Numbered from the stretch's first letter, positions 1-8,682 are shown. The stretch: 64,000 bases of DNA from Marisediminitalea oceani (GCF_003731635.1 NZ_RCUA01000053.1:1-64000); one strand, 5' to 3'. The notes: generated by a model from the sequence alone, not told the origin. Numbers and translations are program-made.

Positions 1-997
1 CGACCACTATTTTACCAATCTGCTGATTGGACTCCAGATAGTGATGCGCTGCTACTATCTCTTCAAATTTAAAGCTTCGATCAATGACAGGCTTGAGTGT
101 TCCCTCGGATAAACCCGAGTGGATAAATTGCTTTGCTCTGCGAAAACGCTCGATGTCTTTTATAACTTCAGTAAACACATATCCCCTAACTGTCAGACTT
201 TTACGAAGTGCTATTTTTAAGGGAAAAGGAGTGACTTCGGGACTTAATGCTCCGTGTACTATTATTGTTCCTTCAGGGCTCATTGCTTCAGCAATTTCAG
301 CTATCTGCGGCCCACCGACAGCATCAAATGCGACTTTTAAATTGTTTTCTCCCAAGATACCTCTCAAGCTATCCAGCAGCGGTTCTTCTTGGGCTGCAAT
401 CACATGGGCCGCGCCAGCCTTGAGCACAGCAGCCTTTTTAGCTCCTGTTAGAGTTGTAGCGATAGGGATACCCCCCAGAGAATTCACAATTTGAATCGCA
501 GCCAATCCAACACTGCTCGATGCGGCGGTTATCAGTACTGCATCGCCTTTTTGCACGTTAGCAATTTCGACCAAAGCGCCATAAGCTGTCAGGTACTGCA
601 TCCAAGCTGCTGCGCCTTCGGCAAAGGTTAGCCCTGCTGGTTTGAGTGCCACATATTCATTTGGTACGACAACCTCTTCTGCGTAGCAGCCGTTCTGAGA
701 AAGCCCCATCTGAGGGACAATACAAACCTCGTCCCCAAGGCGTAAATGATTTACCTCTTCCCCGACTTCAATGACTATCCCGGATGCTTCATAGCCGATT
801 CGCGAAGGGAAGTCAGCCTTTTCTATATAGCTGCCTCGCCTAAACATAGCATCAGCACGATTGAGCCCAACAACTTTGACCGCAATACGTACATCATTGG
901 CCTGCAAACTTGGACTCGCGAGCGAGTCAATAGTTAATACCTCGGGGCCACCTAATTCATGGAAACGAACAGTTCGAATTAGTTTTCTTGGGCTCAT
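1..997 (-). CDS. Zinc-independent MDR alcohol dehydrogenase / quinone oxidoreductase (C-terminus beyond window)
   Basis: Medium-chain dehydrogenase/reductase of the quinone oxidoreductase type, expected to reduce an enone or quinone with NAD(P)H in the cytosol. The protein starts MSPRKLIRTVRFHELGGPEV, has the GroES-like half to about residue 120 and then a Rossmann half with an ITAASSSVGLAAIQ stretch in the nucleotide-binding position, and runs off the left edge at about residue 332, so little is missing. The start at 997 has GAGGG a few bases upstream. It is the last visible gene of a three-gene run (SDR, MDR, MDR) with 22 bp to its upstream neighbour. The substrate cannot be told from sequence. 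Confidence 0.85.
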   Translation of the reverse strand, partial: MSPRKLIRTVRFHELGGPEVLTIDSLASPSLQANDVRIAVKVVGLNRADAMFRRGSYIEKADFPSRIGYEASGIVIEVGEEVNHLRLGDEVCIVPQMGLSQNGCYAEEVVVPNEYVALKPAGLTFAEGAAAWMQYLTAYGALVEIANVQKGDAVLITAASSSVGLAAIQIVNSLGGIPIATTLTGAKKAAVLKAGAAHVIAAQEEPLLDSLRGILGENNLKVAFDAVGGPQIAEIAEAMSPEGTIIVHGALSPEVTPFPLKIALRKSLTVRGYVFTEVIKDIERFRRAKQFIHSGLSEGTLKPVIDRSFKFEEIVAAHHYLESNQQIGKIVV

Positions 998-1019
998 ATG
1001 CACCCTCAACAATGACTTT

Positions 1020-2027
1020 TTAAGCAATTACATCAATAACTACTTTACCCATGGAGCCCAACTCTACGGCATTATGTGCATCCATTGCCGTGTCTAGGGA
1101 AAAGCGTAACGGATCGAGTAGTGGCTTAATTTGTCCAGCTTCAACAAGAGCCGTAATTTGCCGCAGAATGTCACCATGATGTTTGCGCCCCTCTCCGCTG
1201 AGCTGAGGGTGTAACACAAAAATCGCTGACAATGTTGCAGAGCGTAATGACGACGGTGCCAGGTTATGTGAGCCGAATGCAGCACAGCTTAAAATATGTC
1301 CATAATGTGCAATGATACCTAATGAGGCATCGAGTACAGAGCCACCGACAGTGTCGTAAATGATATCGAATCCTTTGCCTTGGGTGTATGCGTCCACGTA
1401 GTCAGCAGGGCTTGCAGTATGATAATCAATTGGCGTGGCACCAAGCGCCTTGAGCAGTTGTTGTTTTCCAGTCGATGCAGTGGCATAAACGTCGGCACCT
1501 AAGGCCTTAGCAATTTGCACAGCTACATGCCCAACTCCGCCAGCTCCACCTTGGATAAGGACTTTCTGGCCCGCTTTAACATTCGCCTTGTCAACCAAAC
1601 CTTCCCAAGCGGTAAGTGCAACCAGAGGTAAAGCCGCAGATTCACGCATGGACAAATTTTTCGGTTTGAGAGCAAGTAACTCAGCATCTACATTGGCATA
1701 TTCAGCCAATGTTCCTTGCAATCCTCGCACTCCGCCAGTCAGACCATAAACTGCATCGCCTACTGCAAAGTCGGTGACGCCGTCGCCGATAGCAACAATT
1801 TCTCCAGCTAAATCGGTGCCAAGTACTGCGGGTAATTCCGGCATGGCATAAGGAGCGATACCTTGGCGGATCTTGTAATCAATAGGATTGACTCCACTTG
1901 CAAATATTTTTACTTGCACCTGACCTGCTGATGGAGAGGGTAATTTAATCAGGGCATCCCGGAATGCTGTACCCTCTTCATAGCTATCTAATACCAAAGC
2001 ACGCATTTGTCTTTTTAACGCTGTCAT
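1020..2027 (-). CDS. NAD(P)-dependent MDR oxidoreductase, quinone oxidoreductase-like
   Basis: Second MDR-family reductase of the cluster, about 335 residues. It has the GroES-like fold first (LPSPSAGQVQVKIFASGVNPIDYKI is the family-typical start), then the nucleotide-binding motif GGAGGVGHVAVQIAKALGA near residue 160. It lacks the cysteine/histidine set of zinc alcohol dehydrogenases, so a quinone/enone reductase role is likely. I chose ATG at 2027 because GAGG lies 6 bases upstream; a GTG four codons earlier is also open and overlaps that Shine-Dalgarno. It follows the SDR gene by 74 bp and precedes the next MDR gene by 22 bp, so co-transcription is likely. Confidence 0.85.
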   Translation of the reverse strand: MTALKRQMRALVLDSYEEGTAFRDALIKLPSPSAGQVQVKIFASGVNPIDYKIRQGIAPYAMPELPAVLGTDLAGEIVAIGDGVTDFAVGDAVYGLTGGVRGLQGTLAEYANVDAELLALKPKNLSMRESAALPLVALTAWEGLVDKANVKAGQKVLIQGGAGGVGHVAVQIAKALGADVYATASTGKQQLLKALGATPIDYHTASPADYVDAYTQGKGFDIIYDTVGGSVLDASLGIIAHYGHILSCAAFGSHNLAPSSLRSATLSAIFVLHPQLSGEGRKHHGDILRQITALVEAGQIKPLLDPLRFSLDTAMDAHNAVELGSMGKVVIDVIA

Positions 2028-2101
2028 CAATAACCTCACAAACTGAATATTCAGCGGGTAGTTAAATCACCCGCTGGTTAATAGGTCTTTTATTAAACGA
2101 A

Positions 2102-2860
2102 TTAAAACTCTTGAACAGTTGGGCGCAGAACAATCTCGTTGATATCCACATCCGCAGGCTGCTCAATTGCGTATGCGATAGCACGAGCAACAGATTCAGA
2201 TGGAATTTCATTTTGCTGATAAAAATCTTTTACAAAGGCTGCCCCCTGAGTATCTGAACTTCCATGTTTTAATTCAGATTCGACTGCACCTGGTGAAATG
2301 ATTGTTGAACGAATTTTACCCCCAACTTCATGGCGCAAGCCTTCGGCAATAGCGCGAACAGCGAATTTGGTTCCGCTATAAACCGTGCCGCCGGGACTGA
2401 ATACTTTGATACCCGCTACGGACGAAATATTGATAAAGTGGCCTGTTCCCTGAGCCTGAAAAATCGGAAGCGCTGCGGCTACTCCATACAGCAGACCTTT
2501 AACGTTGATGTCAATCATGCGATCCCATTCGTCAACTCGAGTCTCTGCTAACGGTGCAATCGCCATTAACCCTGCATTATTGATAACCACATCAACTTTA
2601 CCGAAGCGCTCTTGTGCAAGATTTACAAGGGCCTTCACTTCGTCCTGGCTAGTCACATCTGTCGCTTGAACCGCAACTTTTCCGCCCGCTGTACGTATGT
2701 CAGCAGCAATAGCTTCAAGCTTGTCGATGCGTCGGGCACCTAAAACAACAGATGCGCCAAGGCTGGCTAAATGTCTTGCCGTGGTCTCGCCTAAACCACT
2801 GCTACCACCAGTGATCACAACGACCTTACCGCTGATGTTGTTTGCTAAAACACTGCTCAT
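2102..2860 (-). CDS. Short-chain dehydrogenase/reductase (SDR)
   Basis: Classical SDR oxidoreductase of about 252 residues. Visible motifs are the cofactor loop TGGSSGLG near the N-terminus, the NNAG motif in the middle (VVINNAGLMA), the catalytic serine in INISSVAG and the YSGTK catalytic Tyr/Lys pair. The start at 2860 has GAGGA 8 bases upstream. It is the first gene of a minus-strand run with two MDR reductases and is divergent from a LysR regulator, the usual arrangement for a regulator and its target. NAD(P)-dependent reduction of a carbonyl is likely; the substrate is unknown. Confidence 0.9.
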   Translation of the reverse strand: MSSVLANNISGKVVVITGGSSGLGETTARHLASLGASVVLGARRIDKLEAIAADIRTAGGKVAVQATDVTSQDEVKALVNLAQERFGKVDVVINNAGLMAIAPLAETRVDEWDRMIDINVKGLLYGVAAALPIFQAQGTGHFINISSVAGIKVFSPGGTVYSGTKFAVRAIAEGLRHEVGGKIRSTIISPGAVESELKHGSSDTQGAAFVKDFYQQNEIPSESVARAIAYAIEQPADVDINEIVLRPTVQEF

Positions 2861-2959
2861 AGTTACTATCCTCAAATAAGTTGAATGACTTTGTCTAAAT
2901 AACAAGCAAAGTATCTCTTACCTTCAAAAACCAATAAATGGAAATGTTTTAATTTTACA

Positions 2960-2976
2960 ATTCCATATTTTGGAAT
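2960..2976. promoter_or_regulatory. Candidate LysR operator (ATTCCA-N5-TGGAAT)
   Basis: A perfect 6-bp inverted repeat with a 5-bp spacer (ATTCCATATTTTGGAAT) lies in the 155-bp gap between the divergent SDR and LysR genes. It contains the T-N11-A pattern typical of LysR binding sites. Placement and symmetry are seen; binding is inferred. Confidence 0.5.
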
Positions 2977-3015
2977 AATATTTATGTATTGATATCAAAC
3001 CTGAATGTGACTGTG

Positions 3016-3909
3016 ATGCTTAACAGATTGGAAATGCTCCGGATATTTTGTACTGCTGCTGAGTCTCGCAGCTTTAAAGAAGCGGCTAACCGTCTGGGAA
3101 TTTCTCCTCAGGCAGTGACGCGAGCAGTGAAGGAGTTAGAGCGATTGCAAGGGGAGCTTTTATTTCATCGAAATACTCGACACATACAAGTGACCCTAGT
3201 TGGAGAAAAATTTGCTGTGATAGCAAAAGAACGCCTGCTCGCTGTAGATGAATTGTTTCAAACAAGCGCCCCTGACTCGGGTAATGAATTACAAGGGCGG
3301 GTTCGTATCGCAGCGCCTGTTGGTTTTGGTCATAAATGCTTGATGCCAGCATTAATGGAACTCTCAACAGTACATCCTCAACTTGATATAGACCTGACAC
3401 TCAGTGACGAGCGCGTAGATGTAGTTGACGAAAAAATAGATATTGGGATTCGTATCGGCTTCATGAGAGATAGTCGATTTATTGCCCGCCAGCTTGCCAA
3501 AATTAATATGTATGTCGTGGCTTCGCCTGACTTAATAAATAGAGTGGGAACGCCTGCGTCTGCTGACGAACTAAACCACTTGCCGGTTACAGGATTAGTA
3601 GATCGCAATACGGGAAAGCTTTGGCCATGGGTTTTTTCCATGGACAGACAGTGGACGCCATCCATAACACGTTTTCGAAGTGCCGACGCCGAAGCTGAAT
3701 TAATGGCTATACAAAATGGACTAGGTTTTGCTCAAATTCCTGACTTTTTGGTCCAAGACTTATTACGCCAAGAGAAACTTGTGAGAGTGTTAGAAGAGAT
3801 CGAGCCTGTGCCTTGGGATTTATATATTTATCGCCCTCAACGTGGTCCAGTACCACAACGTATTCGATTGGTTTTTGATCACTTGGTGTCAAGATTGAGT
3901 GACCGCTAA
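3016..3909 (+). CDS. LysR family transcriptional regulator
   Basis: LysR-type regulator of about 297 residues. The N-terminal winged helix-turn-helix is clear (LEMLRIFCTAAESRSFKEAA, then RLGISPQAVTRAVKELE), followed by a periplasmic-binding-protein-like effector domain from about residue 90. I used ATG at 3016, which puts the HTH at the family-typical distance from the start; a TTG 27 bases earlier is also open but has no clear ribosome site. It is divergent from the SDR-MDR-MDR genes and is their most likely regulator. The inducer is unknown. Confidence 0.9.
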   Translation: MLNRLEMLRIFCTAAESRSFKEAANRLGISPQAVTRAVKELERLQGELLFHRNTRHIQVTLVGEKFAVIAKERLLAVDELFQTSAPDSGNELQGRVRIAAPVGFGHKCLMPALMELSTVHPQLDIDLTLSDERVDVVDEKIDIGIRIGFMRDSRFIARQLAKINMYVVASPDLINRVGTPASADELNHLPVTGLVDRNTGKLWPWVFSMDRQWTPSITRFRSADAEAELMAIQNGLGFAQIPDFLVQDLLRQEKLVRVLEEIEPVPWDLYIYRPQRGPVPQRIRLVFDHLVSRLSDR

Positions 3910-4002
3910 TGGCACATAAGTTATATTCATAAAGTGCGAATACTACATTAGCTCACTTTACTGCAAAAACCGTAACCAATGTCTGGGTTGAGTCACCAGG
4001 AA

Positions 4003-4161
4003 TCATAACAAAGTGCATTTAGCTGCCAACATGCTACCAAAACTCTGCGGCAAGCTGCCATCTTTTATTCTTCGCCAGAGCGTCGTATAGCTAATGTGGT
4101 ATCGAGCCATCACTTCGTAAGACGTTAGAAAAGGGGTTACTTGGTGAGCCACTGCTGTCAT
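4003..4161 (-). pseudogene. Short AlpA/excisionase-like DNA-binding protein, probably truncated
   Basis: A 52-codon reading frame too short for most gene callers. It starts MTAVAHQVTPFLTSYEVMAR, and the following YHISYTTLWRRIKDGSLPQS matches the winged-HTH core of AlpA/excisionase-type regulators found beside integrases of P4-like islands and ICEs. AGGAG stands 7 bases before the ATG at 4161. The usual conserved tail after the FPK-like motif is missing: the sequence continues only to SFGSMLAAKCTLL and stops. I read it as a remnant of a mobile element; a functional small protein is possible. Confidence 0.55.
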
Positions 4162-4598
4162 CTGCATTCTCCTGAAAATCAATGTAAAGCTATCATCGCC
4201 TGATTCATCACTTGTTGATGGTCAGAAAGATGCATGATTTGTTCAGAAGATCAGGTCCATACAAATGAACTTTTAGGGCAGCAGGAAAGCAACCGGTAAC
4301 CAACACAACCGGCAAACAATTAGAGATAATCGCGAACGTTTTACCATCATTTCTCGATTTTTGGTATAAAAATATAGGCGAGTTTTGACTAAAGCCCAGT
4401 AATCACAAAGCCTAGAGCCAGATTTGTATCATGGAGTTTTCGCCAAAGGCCTCTAAAACGGAATTTGTACTCATGTTTGTACACACTTTCCGAGGTTACG
4501 CTTGAACATCATTGAAAAGCAAAGAAACGAGAAAAAGACAAAAAGCCTTTAAATTCAGTACGTAGAGATGTGATTGTGGTGTGCAATGAAAGGTGGTT
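4162..4598. other. Gene-poor remnant of a mobile-element end
   Basis: No supported reading frame in 437 bp. It lies between the AlpA-like remnant and the broken prfC start. It contains a tandem TTTGTAC pair (4464-4482) like the repeats at integrase ends, and AT-rich DNA. No integrase gene or recognisable integrase fragment is left. Confidence 0.45.
4464..4482. repeat. Tandem TTTGTAC-N5-TTTGTAC, arm-type-site-like
   Basis: Two copies of TTTGTAC with a 12-bp period. Similar GTACTCA/TTTGTAC tandems are commonly seen next to tyrosine integrase genes of genomic islands and are read as integrase arm sites. The repeat is seen; the role is inferred from its neighbours, the AlpA-like gene and the prfC break. 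Confidence 0.35.
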
Positions 4599-4685
4599 TT
4601 AAGCGTTGAAAGGCTGGGTGGCATCAGGGTGCGAAATGATCGCAAACGTCCGGCGACGCTTAATTTCTTCTAACAGCTGGGTCAT
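4599..4685 (-). pseudogene. prfC: 5' fragment of prfC (peptide chain release factor 3), cut after codon 22
   Basis: The reading frame begins MTQLLEEIKRRRTFAIISHP and continues DA, which is the start of release factor RF3 up to its GTPase P-loop. From position 4619 downward the similarity ends: instead of the expected GKTT the frame reads TQPFNA and stops. RF3 normally has about 530 residues, so only the first 22 codons survive. The 5' end of prfC is the known attachment site of SXT/R391-type ICEs, and the break falls in that part of the gene. The missing 3' part should be elsewhere, or a new start is supplied by the element. Confidence 0.75.
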
Positions 4686-4792
4686 TCACTAAACCTGATT
4701 TTTATTCGGGGGTGCTGGCCCTGAGCGTGATTACAGTAATCCTTGCCTTGCTGGCAAAACCCAGGCCTTACGTTTTCGCGGGATTATACGGA

Positions 4793-4798
4793 CTTTTG
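4793..4798 (-). promoter_or_regulatory. Candidate -10 box of the stranded prfC promoter
   Basis: Reading leftward, a TATAAT hexamer lies 108 bp before the prfC fragment start, in an otherwise gene-free 190-bp stretch. No convincing -35 at 17 bp was found. It fits the native prfC promoter left behind on the chromosome side of the break. Confidence 0.35.
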
Positions 4799-4876
4799 CT
4801 TTTTAATGGTAGTAAAGCCGGGAGGTCAGCACCGGATTTAGCGGTTTATCCGGTACTGAAAGGTATGAGAAGACAG

Positions 4877-6358
4877 TTAGTGCTGTGCCAGCAAATGAAC
4901 AACCTGTTCGCGCAACACTGTACGCAAGATTTTCCCTGCGCCGTTGCGGGGAATAGCGTCAGTGAGGGTGACATATTTAGGCACTTTATAACGGGCAAGA
5001 TGGTCATTCAGGCCGGCCAGGAATTGCTCCTCATCAGCAAAGTCGCGCTCGTTAAAGGGTACCACGAACAGGTGGCCAACCTCGCCCCATCGCTCATCAG
5101 GTACGCCTATCAAAGCGCAATCTTTCACCGCGGGATGCTTAAGCACCACCCCTTCAACTTCTACCGGATAAACATTTTCGCCTCCGGAAATAAACATATC
5201 CTTTTTGCGATCCACAATCCGATAGAAACCGGCCTGGTTGCATACCGCCATATCCCCGGTTTTAAACCAGCCTTCTGCAGTAAAGCATTGTTTGTACATG
5301 GCTTCTTGCTGCCAGATACCAACAAACAGGTTACCGCCTTTAATTTCCACTTCGCCGGCTTCCCCCTCGGCTACCTCTTTACCATGCTCATCGGTAAGAC
5401 GCACCCTGACTCTTGGAGTGGCTAACCCAACGCAACCGGCGTTTTCATCCAGCAGTTGCACGTCAAACGGCATGCCAAATACCGTGCCGGCTTCGCTCAT
5501 GCCGTAGCCATCCACAATCGGAATACCATCATTGAGCCAGGCACGGATTTGCACTTCAGGATGGGGAGCGCCGCCGGTCAGCAGCGCTTTAAGATTTTTC
5601 AGGTTGCTGACATCAAACTGGTCGTGTTGTCGCAGCATATTGGCCATTTGCGGCACACAAAAATAATGGCTTATTCTCAGTGATTCATCGGCCAGTCTGC
5701 TTAGTGTACGACCCGGCTCAAAGGCATCCGAAATCACCAGGCTGCCACCACAGTAAAGTGCCGGGCGAACGCAGGATACCAGGCCAATAACATGAAACAT
5801 CGGCGTTTCACATAAAAACACACTGTGCTCATTCACGTGGCCAAGCTGGGTCATATTAAGAGTGGTTTCCATCAGCGTGGCTTCGCTGTGCATAATGCCC
5901 TTAGGTTTACCCGTGGTCCCGGAGGTGTACAAAATGAGCGATGGCGTATGCTCATCGTAGTCGGGCTCTGCTGCACTTAAGCTCTGACTGTCGCTCAGCA
6001 ACTGATTAATGTCATAGTAGTTGAACTGCATGGCCGCGGCGGTTTCATCGCCAATCAGAATCGCAGGTGTGCAGTCACTTATAAGCGCTTCCAGCTCTTC
6101 TTTGGCCAGCCGCCAGTTTAACGGTACAAACAACAAACCGGCCCGGGCACAAGCCAGGTGCAGCGCCACCAGCTCGGCCCGGTTTTTAGACAGACAAGCC
6201 ACTCTGTCACCCTGCTTCAGGCCATTAACCTGACACCAGCTAACCAGCCGGTTAATGGTGTTATCGAACTCGGTGTAAGACCAGGTTCGACAGTGAGTGA
6301 CATCGTTAACAGCAATACTTCCTGGCCGTAATCGCGCCTGCAGGGTCACAAAATCCAT
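4877..6358 (-). CDS. fcs: Feruloyl-CoA synthetase (acyl-CoA ligase)
   Basis: ATP-dependent acid-CoA ligase of 493 residues, the usual size for feruloyl/hydroxycinnamoyl-CoA synthetases. The AMP-binding P-loop SLILYTSGTTGKPKG is near residue 145, the GYGMSE-type motif near 290, GWFKTGD near 370 and the C-terminal lysine motif in PRNGAGKILR. It would activate ferulate or 4-coumarate to the CoA thioester. Substrate choice comes from context: the gene lies 11 bp after a clear feruloyl-CoA hydratase/lyase gene and behind vanillin dehydrogenase and an aromatic-acid importer in one operon. The start at 6358 has GAGG 5 bases upstream. Confidence 0.82.
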   Translation of the reverse strand: MDFVTLQARLRPGSIAVNDVTHCRTWSYTEFDNTINRLVSWCQVNGLKQGDRVACLSKNRAELVALHLACARAGLLFVPLNWRLAKEELEALISDCTPAILIGDETAAAMQFNYYDINQLLSDSQSLSAAEPDYDEHTPSLILYTSGTTGKPKGIMHSEATLMETTLNMTQLGHVNEHSVFLCETPMFHVIGLVSCVRPALYCGGSLVISDAFEPGRTLSRLADESLRISHYFCVPQMANMLRQHDQFDVSNLKNLKALLTGGAPHPEVQIRAWLNDGIPIVDGYGMSEAGTVFGMPFDVQLLDENAGCVGLATPRVRVRLTDEHGKEVAEGEAGEVEIKGGNLFVGIWQQEAMYKQCFTAEGWFKTGDMAVCNQAGFYRIVDRKKDMFISGGENVYPVEVEGVVLKHPAVKDCALIGVPDERWGEVGHLFVVPFNERDFADEEQFLAGLNDHLARYKVPKYVTLTDAIPRNGAGKILRTVLREQVVHLLAQH

Positions 6359-6369
6359 GTCAGCCTCGT

Positions 6370-7209
6370 TTAGTTTTGTTGCTTGGATTTGTCATAAGCC
6401 CCTAATCCAGGCTTATAGGTTTTATCGTCTATAAACTGTTTAATACCTTCCTTACGGCCATCATTATCGAAGCTGTTAGCCGCTTCCTGAGCGCGCACCA
6501 GGTAGTCTTCGGCATTGTCGTAGGTCATTTCTTTCACGCGGCGAATAGCGTCTTTAGTGGCCTTGAGCGCAACCGGATTTTTCTCCAGCAACACATTACA
6601 CATTTCGGTGACCCGAGCTTTGAGCTGATCGGCCGGCACCGCTTCGTTGATAAGGCCCCACTCTACTGCGGTTTTACCGTCGATATTTTCGCCCATCATG
6701 GCGTGATACATGGCTTTGCGCAGGGGCATCAGGTCCGCGACCACTTTACTGGCACCGCCGCCGGGTAGGATTCCCCAGTTAATTTCGCTCAGGCCAAAGG
6801 TGGCATCTTCTGCAGAAACCGCCAGATCACAGCTGAACAACGGCCCGTAACCACCGCCAAAGCACCAGCCATTAATCATGGCGATAGTGGGCTTGTGATA
6901 CCAGCGTAGTGCACGCCACCAGCCGTAAGCTTCACGCTGGGCCTTACGGGTTGCGCCCAGACCTTTTGCTTCGTTTTCGCGGAAGTACTCTTTTAAATCC
7001 ATTCCTGCCGTCCAGGCTGTACCTTCACCAGACAACACCAACACACCCACATCGTCACGATACTCGAGATCTTCCAGCACGCGCATCATCTGGCGATTTA
7101 GTTTGGGGCTCATGCAATTGCGTTTTTCCGGGCGGTTGTAGTACACCCAGGCAATCTTGTTCTCAACAATTACCTTTACTGTTTCTTCTTCACTTCTTTC
7201 TACTGACAC
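6370..7209 (-). CDS. ech: Feruloyl-CoA hydratase/lyase (HCHL)
   Basis: Crotonase-fold enzyme that hydrates feruloyl-CoA and cleaves it to vanillin and acetyl-CoA. It resembles Pseudomonas HCHL along its length: NRPEKRNCMSPKLNRQMM, GMDLKEYFRE, NGWCFGGGYG, FGLSEINWGI and the tail FIDDKTYKPGLGAY. With a GTG start at 7209 (AAGAGGA seven bases upstream) the N-terminus aligns without gaps to HCHL; an upstream ATG at 7245 lacks a good ribosome site. The catalytic Glu (Glu142 here, Glu143 in HCHL), Tyr75 and Tyr246 (Tyr239) are kept, but the position of HCHL Ser123 is Gly122. Third gene of the operon. Confidence 0.92.
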   Translation of the reverse strand: MSVERSEEETVKVIVENKIAWVYYNRPEKRNCMSPKLNRQMMRVLEDLEYRDDVGVLVLSGEGTAWTAGMDLKEYFRENEAKGLGATRKAQREAYGWWRALRWYHKPTIAMINGWCFGGGYGPLFSCDLAVSAEDATFGLSEINWGILPGGGASKVVADLMPLRKAMYHAMMGENIDGKTAVEWGLINEAVPADQLKARVTEMCNVLLEKNPVALKATKDAIRRVKEMTYDNAEDYLVRAQEAANSFDNDGRKEGIKQFIDDKTYKPGLGAYDKSKQQN

Positions 7210-7284
7210 GTTTAAATCCTCTTGCAAAATAGTATTGGGATGCATTCGATGCTCTGCATCGCAGAAGGCAATGCATCCGGGCAG

Positions 7285-8682
7285 TTAAATCGGGTAATGA
7301 CCAGGTTCGGTTTCCACTGTAATCCAGCGCAATTCGGTAAACTGGTCGATACCGGCCTTGCCACCAAAACGGCCGTAACCAGAGTCACCTACACCACCAA
7401 ATGGCATCTGCGCCTCATCGTGTACCGTTGGGCCATTGACATGACAAATACCGGATTTGATTTGTTTAGCGACTTTTAGTGCATTGGCAATATCGTTAGA
7501 AAAAACCGCAGCACTGAGGCCATATTCGCTGTCGTTAGCGATCCGAATGGCGTCGGCTTCGTCTTTGGCGCGGATCACCGCGACTACCGGGCCAAAACTT
7601 TCATCTGAATAAATCGCCATGTCTTCGGTGACACCATCTAAAATGGTGGCGGGCATGAGTACAGAGTCAGCTTTACCACCTGTTACCAGAGTGGCTCCCT
7701 TACTCACTGCGTCATCAATCAAAGCATTCACTTTTTCAACGGTTTTCATGTCGATAACCGCACCAAGTGGGGTGTTACCCTCGCGCGGATCGCCGGTTTC
7801 CATGGTGGAAACTTTCGCTTTAAACGCGGCAACAAAGTCATCGGCAATGCTGTCGACCACCACCAGTCGTTCGGTGGACATGCAAATTTGGCCCTGATTC
7901 ATATACGCTCCAAAGGCGGCCGCTTTCACAGCTTCGTCAAGGTTTGCGTCTTCCAGCACCAGTAAAGGCGCTTTGCCTCCCAGCTCAAGTAAACAGGGTT
8001 TCAGGTTGTCGGCAGCGCGGCGAGCGATAATCAGTCCTACTGCAGTAGAACCGGTAAAGTTGATCCGTTTCACCGGTTTAGCATCTATCAGCGCTCCCAC
8101 TACGTCAGCAGCATCATCCTGAGAGTTCGTCACAATATTAACCGTGCCTTCCGGGAAGCCAGCTTCCGCCAGCGCTTCGATAATTAACGAGTGTGTGAGC
8201 GGGCAAATCTCAGAGGCTTTTAGGATTACCGCATTGCCGCACGCCAGTGCGGTAGACACCGCCCGGGTACCCAGAATAATCGGTGCATTCCAGGGGGCAA
8301 TGCCCAGGATAACGCCCACCGGCTCGCGCAGCGCCATAGCCATGCAACCGGGTTTATCTGAGGGAATAACCTCACCACTAATTTGTGTTGTCAGCGCGCT
8401 GGCCTCACGTAACATTGAAGCCGCCAGCATCAGGTTAAACATTGCCCAACCCGCCGTTGCGCCGGTCTCGCCCATCATGGCAGCAACAAAGGCGTCCTGT
8501 TTGCTTTCCAGCGCGGTTGCCGCTTTTTGCAGCACCGCCCGGCGGGCATTAGGGCCGACCTTCGACCATGCTTCAAACCCTTGTTCGGCTTTTTCAGCAA
8601 CCGCCGCCATATCAGCTGCCTGCATGGCTTCTGCTTCGCTGGCAACTTCACCAGTCGCTGGGTTTAATCGGGTGAATTTCAT
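7285..8682 (-). CDS. vdh: Vanillin dehydrogenase-type aldehyde dehydrogenase
   Basis: NAD(P)-dependent aldehyde dehydrogenase of 465 residues. Cofactor-site motifs include PWNAP near 140 and FTGSTAVG near 220; the general base is Glu233 in LLELGGKAPL and the nucleophile Cys267 in NQGQICMSTER. These motifs match the vanillin/salicylaldehyde dehydrogenase branch. It would oxidise the vanillin or 4-hydroxybenzaldehyde released by the neighbouring hydratase/lyase to vanillate or 4-hydroxybenzoate. The start at 8682 has GAGG close upstream, and the preceding MFS gene ends 12 bp earlier. No vanillate demethylase is in the window. Confidence 0.86.
   Translation of the reverse strand: MKFTRLNPATGEVASEAEAMQAADMAAVAEKAEQGFEAWSKVGPNARRAVLQKAATALESKQDAFVAAMMGETGATAGWAMFNLMLAASMLREASALTTQISGEVIPSDKPGCMAMALREPVGVILGIAPWNAPIILGTRAVSTALACGNAVILKASEICPLTHSLIIEALAEAGFPEGTVNIVTNSQDDAADVVGALIDAKPVKRINFTGSTAVGLIIARRAADNLKPCLLELGGKAPLLVLEDANLDEAVKAAAFGAYMNQGQICMSTERLVVVDSIADDFVAAFKAKVSTMETGDPREGNTPLGAVIDMKTVEKVNALIDDAVSKGATLVTGGKADSVLMPATILDGVTEDMAIYSDESFGPVVAVIRAKDEADAIRIANDSEYGLSAAVFSNDIANALKVAKQIKSGICHVNGPTVHDEAQMPFGGVGDSGYGRFGGKAGIDQFTELRWITVETEPGHYPI

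Noticed and set aside
84..494. 136-codon plus-strand frame at the left edge
   Set aside because: Antisense to a clear MDR oxidoreductase reading frame that is open to the window edge.
4712..5425. 237-codon plus-strand frame starting with a hydrophobic stretch
   Set aside because: Most of it is antisense to the well-supported feruloyl-CoA synthetase gene, and the remaining 160 bp is the probable prfC upstream region. No ribosome site.
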